Shown piece by piece: positions 59,455-64,000 of a stretch of 64,000 nt of DNA (position 1 is its first letter; every line of letters begins with the position of its first letter). This stretch comes from Dyadobacter psychrophilus (GTDB taxonomy: Bacteria; Bacteroidota; Bacteroidia; Cytophagales; Spirosomataceae). The notes beneath the pieces were generated by a model. The model made no database searches and was not told the origin of the DNA. It was given only the letters and a program-made list of their open reading frames with translations. The stretch covers positions 310,001-374,000 of the forward strand of contig NZ_FUZA01000006.1 in NCBI RefSeq assembly GCF_900167945.1. The letters are read 5' to 3'. A program made the position numbers and the translations under genes.

Positions 59455-60324
59455 ATGATAAGAGCGTTATTTGAGACGATTAACTCAGGGTCTGACGCGT
59501 CATTTCTGGTTAATTCATTTAATCTTGAAAAGTTTGACGTGCCGTATCATTTTCATCCCGAATTTGAGCTGACATTGATCTTAAAAGGCAAAGGAAAGCG
59601 CTACGTAGGCAAGCAAATGGCCGATTTTGATTCGGGAGATCTTGTGTTACTGGGATCCGATTTGCCGCATTCCTGGAAATCTGAAAGCATTTCAACACCT
59701 GGCTTTCATGCCAGATCCATTGTGGCGCAGTTTGACAAAAACTTTCTTGGCAACGAATTTTTCGACCGTCCGGAATTATCAGACATTCGTAACATGCTAA
59801 AAATCAGCGCGCATGGAATTCATTATATAGGGCAAACTGCGAAAGAAATTGGCGAGAAGATGTGCGTCCTGGCACTTGAAGAAAACTCATTCCGGAAAAT
59901 GTGGCTGCTGCTGGACATCCTGGAAGATCTCGCCGCGTCCAAAGAATTCGTGCTGTTGGACCAGGACGGGGTCGTCGCCACGCAAATCAACAGCAATAAA
60001 GATCGAATTAATGCTGCGCTGGGCTACATTGTGGATAATTTCAGAAACGACATTGTCCTGAATGAAGTTGCGGCGGTTGTAAATATGTCACCTAATGCTT
60101 TTTGTAAATATTTCAAAAGGGTCACTAACAAAACTTTCCTCGACACGGTGATCGATTACCGCATTAATTTCGCCGTGCAACAACTCCTTTCCACGGACAG
60201 GCCGGTGTCAGAAATTTCCTTTGACAGCGGGTTTGGTGATGTTTCTCATTTTTATAAACTTTTCAAAAGGCGTATGAAAATGAGTCCGCTGAATTACAGA
60301 AAAAACTTTCAGAAAGGACTTTAA
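59455..60324 (+). CDS. AraC-family transcriptional regulator with cupin sensor
   Basis: A 289-residue regulator: cupin domain (about 10-95; DVPYHFHPEFELTLILKGKGKRYVG, then DLVLLGSDLPHSWKS) and AraC-type double helix-turn-helix (about 185-285; VVNMSPNAFCKYFKRVTNKTF and ISFDSGFGDVSHFYKLFKRRM). The cupin arrangement is typical of sugar-responsive regulators. It is divergent from phyH and its neighbours. Confidence 0.92.
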   Translation: MIRALFETINSGSDASFLVNSFNLEKFDVPYHFHPEFELTLILKGKGKRYVGKQMADFDSGDLVLLGSDLPHSWKSESISTPGFHARSIVAQFDKNFLGNEFFDRPELSDIRNMLKISAHGIHYIGQTAKEIGEKMCVLALEENSFRKMWLLLDILEDLAASKEFVLLDQDGVVATQINSNKDRINAALGYIVDNFRNDIVLNEVAAVVNMSPNAFCKYFKRVTNKTFLDTVIDYRINFAVQQLLSTDRPVSEISFDSGFGDVSHFYKLFKRRMKMSPLNYRKNFQKGL

Positions 60325-60328
60325 GGGA

Positions 60329-63238
60329 TTATTTAAACTGCATGAGATAACCCGTCAAATCGGCCAGATCCTGCTCATTTAGGCCTAATGTCGTTGGTTC
60401 TGGCATTAAAGATGACGCCATTTTCTCCCTGCTTTTAATCTGATCTGCTTTAATGGAATGTTGCTGTCCGGCAGCATCTTTCAAAACCACGTTAGCGCCA
60501 TCACTCATCAGAAAACCAAAAAACGTGTCGCCGCCCTTCGTAACTATGGTATAGCTTTCATAACCGAAAACCATACTGGCCGAAGGATTTACAATTGCAT
60601 CCAAAAGTCCCGTTTTATCAAACTTCTTATGAATTAATGTTAAATCCGGCCCGATTTCCGCGCCTTTTGCACCGTGCTTGTGACAAGCTTCACAGCTGTT
60701 GGCAAACAATTTTTCGCCCTGCGAGACATTAGGGCTCATTCGGGCAATGAAATCTGTTTTCAAAACCTTCCCATTCTTAGGGAAAAACTGACTGGCAACA
60801 ATCCGCACATTCTGGTCTTGATTTTTGAAAATAATGTCGCTAACCGATCTCGCAATGCTGTCAGGCAACTGTCCCTGCACACGCATATCCACGAGCATAT
60901 TGCCACCATTTTCATCCGCAGCCATCTTTTTCGCAGCGTCAATTCTGGTGGGTAAAGCCTGGTTTTTATCCGAGACAATCTTTTTATTTTCCAACATTTG
61001 CTTGTACGCAGGCGTCATTTCCTGTGCAACAGCCTCTTCCCAATTGATCAGGTCGGCCCAGTCGTTGGTCTTGCGAAAACCGACCCACCACGAAGCCAGC
61101 GAAGCAACCTCAGGAAGCGGAGACTTCGATAATGTGATCATAGCTTCCACCGCCTTTTTATTTTTGATAAAACCAATCGCCGTAAGTGCTTTGCGTCGCT
61201 CAGGAGCAGGCACTTTGGAAGATTCAGCCCGCATTTTCATTTCCTCTATAACCTCCGCAGGATGCAAACGCCAGGCCAAACTAGCACGCTGTAGCCCAAA
61301 ATTCACGGGTTCGCCCGGATAGGCTTCACCAACCATTGCGTACACCTGCTGCTCCTTCCCATCTGCCGCCGTCCCGATTGCTTCCAGCATCCAGGGATCT
61401 TTGCCATCATACATTTTGATAAGGCTGGCAATGCTCTCCTTCGCTTCCGCAAACGGCACATCACGAAGCGCAATTCCTACTTCCCGCCGGATGGCAGGAT
61501 CCTGATCCTTAGCCATTTGTGCCAAATAAGGTTTTTCTGAACCGATGGCTTTGAGTGCTCTGAAAGCCGTAAGTTTATGCGATACGTTCGTGGATTTTAA
61601 GAGATTAACCACTTCATTTTTGCCACTATTCCCCAGTTGCGCCATCAGCCAAATTGCCCTGGCCTGATGAAAAGTGTTTTCGGCATTTAGCAACTTTTTA
61701 ACATCAGGCAATGCTGCATCGCCTTTGTTTTTCAAGCCCTCAAAACCCAATGCCCGCACATTGACTGCCGGGTTTTTCAACGCTGCTACCAAGCCATTTG
61801 TGGTCGACAAATCCAGTTTGGGGATAGTTAAGTTCTTCCCTTTCGGTGTAATGCGGTAAATGCGGCCATAACCTTTTTTATCCTTCATGCTATGCCCTCC
61901 TACAACAGGATCAAACCAATCCGCAATGTATAAGGCGCCGTCAGGGCCAACCGCAATGTCCGACGGGCGAAACCATTTGCGGCTATCGTTATCGGTTTCA
62001 TACCATTCATATCTCTCAGAAGCTTGCGGGAATGAGCTGATCAGATCACGTCGTTTTAAGTCAAAACCTGCACCATTAACCTTTGGCTGGTAAGCAAAGA
62101 TCACATTTCGGCCCGCTTCACAGCTTAGCAATGTTCCCCGGTAATTTTTGCCGAGCGCATCGCCTTCGTAATAAACAATGCCCGTCGGCGATCCCGCGCC
62201 CGAATTGTCGCCTGCAGGCATTACGCCCGGATCTTCCTGATGCCAGTGCGTTGTAAAAATATCCTGTCCCGGCCTGCGATCTGCCTGCCAGTAACGTGTG
62301 CCGTCGGCTGAGAAATAACCCGCATTACCGTTTTCCTGCAAAAACGAAACCCGGCACGTAATCACCTGATCATCATTATCGTTCTGCCACATATTGCCGT
62401 AGCTATCGAGGCAAACTTCGTAACTGTTTCTGAAATTATGTCCCATCACTTTCAATCCGGTCCCGTCCGGGTTCATACGCAATGCCAGCCCGCCTACCCA
62501 AATGCGGCCGTCGTCAGACTTTTGGTTTCCCTCGTTTGTCTTATTGTAAGGCGTTCCACCCGTATATAAGCTTCCGCTGCGAAGTGTCCAGCCGCTTTTG
62601 TCGGTTACTTTATGCGGTCCCGCATTTCCTGTGTTGAAATAATATTTCCCGTCGGGCCCTGTAACCAATGAATGCAGCGAATGATCGTGGTCAAAACCAC
62701 CAAATCCGGTCAGCAGCACTTCGCGCTTGTCCGGCTTATCATCACCATTCGAATCGGTGTATATAATGAGGTTTGGAGCGCAGGAAACGATAATTTTATT
62801 GCCAATAACCGCTATTCCTAATGGCGCTGTGAGCAATGTGTCTTCTGTGAAAACTTTGGAAGACTCGGCTTTTCCATCGCCGTTCTTGTCTTCCAGGATC
62901 ATAATGCGGTCGCCTTTTTGCTTGTGACTCAGCCGTTCCGCGGGTTTTGTGTTAAAATCCCGATAATTGACTGCTTCTGTAACCCATACCCGGCCCTTTG
63001 CATCAATGTCCATATTGGTTGGGTTATAGAGCATGGGTGCTTCTGCCCACAATGTTGCTTCGAGGTCATCAGGCACATAAAGACGGGAGGAATCGTCCTT
63101 CGACGCGATTGCTAATGTACTTTTTTGAGGCGGACGTGCGCTATTTTTACTTATGCGAATGGTCGCGAAAGTAAACATCATGCACAGACATCCTATTACT
63201 GTTAGTGCTCTTGGTAAAGTTTGGGTCAAAGCGGCCAT
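60329..63238 (-). CDS. Large exported PVC-type dehydrogenase with HEAT repeats and cytochrome c
   Basis: A 969-residue exported protein in family with membrane-bound PVC dehydrogenases. Signal anchor at about 8-26. Sorbosone-dehydrogenase-like beta-propeller (about 55-450; RVWVTEAVNYRDFNTK; DGRIWVGGLALRMNPDG; DGALYIADWFDPVVGG). HEAT-repeat region (about 480-790). Cytochrome c domain (about 810-900) with haem motif NSCEACHKHGAKGAEIGPDL. It probably oxidises a sugar-derived compound in the periplasm, passing electrons to a cytochrome chain. ATG 63238 (MAALTQTLPRALTV) begins 1 nt beyond the TIM-barrel gene stop, so the two are co-transcribed. Confidence 0.87.
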   Translation of the reverse strand: MAALTQTLPRALTVIGCLCMMFTFATIRISKNSARPPQKSTLAIASKDDSSRLYVPDDLEATLWAEAPMLYNPTNMDIDAKGRVWVTEAVNYRDFNTKPAERLSHKQKGDRIMILEDKNGDGKAESSKVFTEDTLLTAPLGIAVIGNKIIVSCAPNLIIYTDSNGDDKPDKREVLLTGFGGFDHDHSLHSLVTGPDGKYYFNTGNAGPHKVTDKSGWTLRSGSLYTGGTPYNKTNEGNQKSDDGRIWVGGLALRMNPDGTGLKVMGHNFRNSYEVCLDSYGNMWQNDNDDQVITCRVSFLQENGNAGYFSADGTRYWQADRRPGQDIFTTHWHQEDPGVMPAGDNSGAGSPTGIVYYEGDALGKNYRGTLLSCEAGRNVIFAYQPKVNGAGFDLKRRDLISSFPQASERYEWYETDNDSRKWFRPSDIAVGPDGALYIADWFDPVVGGHSMKDKKGYGRIYRITPKGKNLTIPKLDLSTTNGLVAALKNPAVNVRALGFEGLKNKGDAALPDVKKLLNAENTFHQARAIWLMAQLGNSGKNEVVNLLKSTNVSHKLTAFRALKAIGSEKPYLAQMAKDQDPAIRREVGIALRDVPFAEAKESIASLIKMYDGKDPWMLEAIGTAADGKEQQVYAMVGEAYPGEPVNFGLQRASLAWRLHPAEVIEEMKMRAESSKVPAPERRKALTAIGFIKNKKAVEAMITLSKSPLPEVASLASWWVGFRKTNDWADLINWEEAVAQEMTPAYKQMLENKKIVSDKNQALPTRIDAAKKMAADENGGNMLVDMRVQGQLPDSIARSVSDIIFKNQDQNVRIVASQFFPKNGKVLKTDFIARMSPNVSQGEKLFANSCEACHKHGAKGAEIGPDLTLIHKKFDKTGLLDAIVNPSASMVFGYESYTIVTKGGDTFFGFLMSDGANVVLKDAAGQQHSIKADQIKSREKMASSLMPEPTTLGLNEQDLADLTGYLMQFK

Positions 63239-63239
63239 G

Positions 63240-64000
63240 CTATTTGAATGAAAATAATCCTTCGAGATACTTCCTGTTGTCTGTATAACATTGAACAATG
63301 TCCGCTCCGGGAGGCGTCGCTCCTTCAATTTGCATCCAGCCTGCATAACCAATGTCTTTTACGGCTTTGGCGATTTTCGGCCAGTCCATCGTTCCCTGGC
63401 CGAGTTTTTGGCCATTTTCTTTCATGTGCAGCTCGCAAATCATCTCTTTACCCAGCATTGAAATTTCCTTAAAAACATCATTACCAGCATCCGCGGCATT
63501 TCGGAAATCGTAGTAGACCTTCACTGACTTGCTGCCGACTGCCTGAATAATATCCAAATGTTCCTGAGCCGTCAGATAAGATTCTATGCCTAATATGATC
63601 CCTTTTTTCTCTGCGTGGGGTGCCACTTTTCTAAGCTTTGCAATAACCGCTTTCTTGCCTTTTTCATCATTGCGAAGATCACCATCTGAGAAAAAAGCCA
63701 GCAATACAACATGCACACCCAATCCGGCAGCGGCATCCACGCTATTCCAAACCCATTCTTCTGAAACTTCGACCGATTTGTAAGGCGCGCGGTTCAGTTC
63801 GCCAATCGCCAGGCTCGAAACTTTCACCCCCGTCCGTTCTGACGCAGCCTTGATAGATTGCAAAGTATTGTCAACCGAAAGTCCTTCCGGATTTTTTGAA
63901 TTATTATAGCTAACCTGGATTCCCTGCAAACCGATATCTTTCGCCCGGTCGAATGCTTCCGGATTAAGGCTCTTCCCCACTGACCAATCGCAAGCGCCCA
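63240..64000 (-). CDS. Xylose isomerase-like TIM-barrel sugar isomerase/epimerase, 5' end off window
   Basis: A partial CDS of at least 253 residues; the frame stays open to the window edge (GACDWSVGKSLNPEAFDRAK), so the apparent start near 63980 (GTG) is not the real one. AP-endonuclease-2/xylose-isomerase fold with metal-site motifs GIESYLTAQEH (Glu), VYYDFRNAADAG (Asp), CELHMKENG (His) and GTMDWPKIAKAV, YAGWMQIEGATPP at the end. Such proteins isomerise or epimerise sugar derivatives, often with cytochrome-linked dehydrogenases next to them, as here. Confidence 0.88.
   Translation of the reverse strand, partial: GACDWSVGKSLNPEAFDRAKDIGLQGIQVSYNNSKNPEGLSVDNTLQSIKAASERTGVKVSSLAIGELNRAPYKSVEVSEEWVWNSVDAAAGLGVHVVLLAFFSDGDLRNDEKGKKAVIAKLRKVAPHAEKKGIILGIESYLTAQEHLDIIQAVGSKSVKVYYDFRNAADAGNDVFKEISMLGKEMICELHMKENGQKLGQGTMDWPKIAKAVKDIGYAGWMQIEGATPPGADIVQCYTDNRKYLEGLFSFK

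Overview
The window looks like a chromosomal segment of a Bacteroidota member of the Cytophagales, with a Dyadobacter-like feel. The genus is inference. The phylum rests on type IX secretion and gliding genes (PorP/SprF-like protein, a CHU-type C-terminal sorting domain, GldJ), acidic lipoprotein signals, a RprY-type regulator, and promoters with the TAnnTTTG -7 box typical of the phylum. No rRNA, tRNA, CRISPR array, insertion sequence or prophage was seen. All large genes are intact; the first and last genes run off the window.

Layout. 0-8 kb: end of comM/yifB, a Uma2-like protein, a lipoprotein, fabI, a membrane-anchored hydrolase, rprY, hemB and an M28 peptidase, closed by a near-perfect 31-bp inverted repeat. 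8-16 kb: secreted protein, DPP-IV-like peptidase, an SPFH protein coupled to a 59-aa Arc/ribbon-helix-helix protein, a secreted protein with two TonB-C domains, and a metallophosphoesterase/glycosyltransferase pair. 15.7-22.3 kb: envelope genes, including a lipoprotein serpin and an ECF sigma factor followed by a protein that joins a cytoplasmic N-terminus, one inner-membrane helix, a long KPE-rich linker and a C-terminal outer-membrane barrel.

23.9-39.6 kb: a minus-strand branched-chain amino acid locus, in transcription order ilvD, [small protein + nucleotidyltransferase], ilvB, ilvN, ilvC, ilvA, araC-like, [antitoxin + ParE-like toxin], leuC, leuD, cimA, [mntA + hepT], leuB, leuA. The ilvD and leuA leaders each contain a short peptide gene rich in Ile/Leu/Val or Leu, followed by mutually exclusive antiterminator and terminator hairpins: two classical attenuators. 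Both lie beside the same 16-bp motif GCGAAATTTCGCTAAC. The long HMGL-type synthase carries the citramalate synthase active-site set, so isoleucine can be made from pyruvate (CimA + LeuCDB) as well as from threonine (IlvA). Three toxin-antitoxin-like pairs sit at gene junctions of this locus, all co-directional with it.

39.8-51.6 kb: murQ, an MDR oxidoreductase, a NIPSNAP protein, the PorP/SprF-like and CHU proteins in divergent orientation, ruvB, a Nudix hydrolase, pyrC, comF and gldJ. 51.8-56.5 kb: mfd, preceded by a good consensus promoter and a terminator-like hairpin in its leader and ending in five 14-bp tandem repeats; pnuC; a barstar-like protein. 56.5-64 kb: a probable sugar-catabolism region (DUF2231/cytochrome/LRR fusion, rhamnose mutarotase, phytanoyl-CoA-dioxygenase-like enzyme, AraC regulator, a large propeller/HEAT/cytochrome c protein, and a xylose-isomerase-like TIM barrel that runs off the end).
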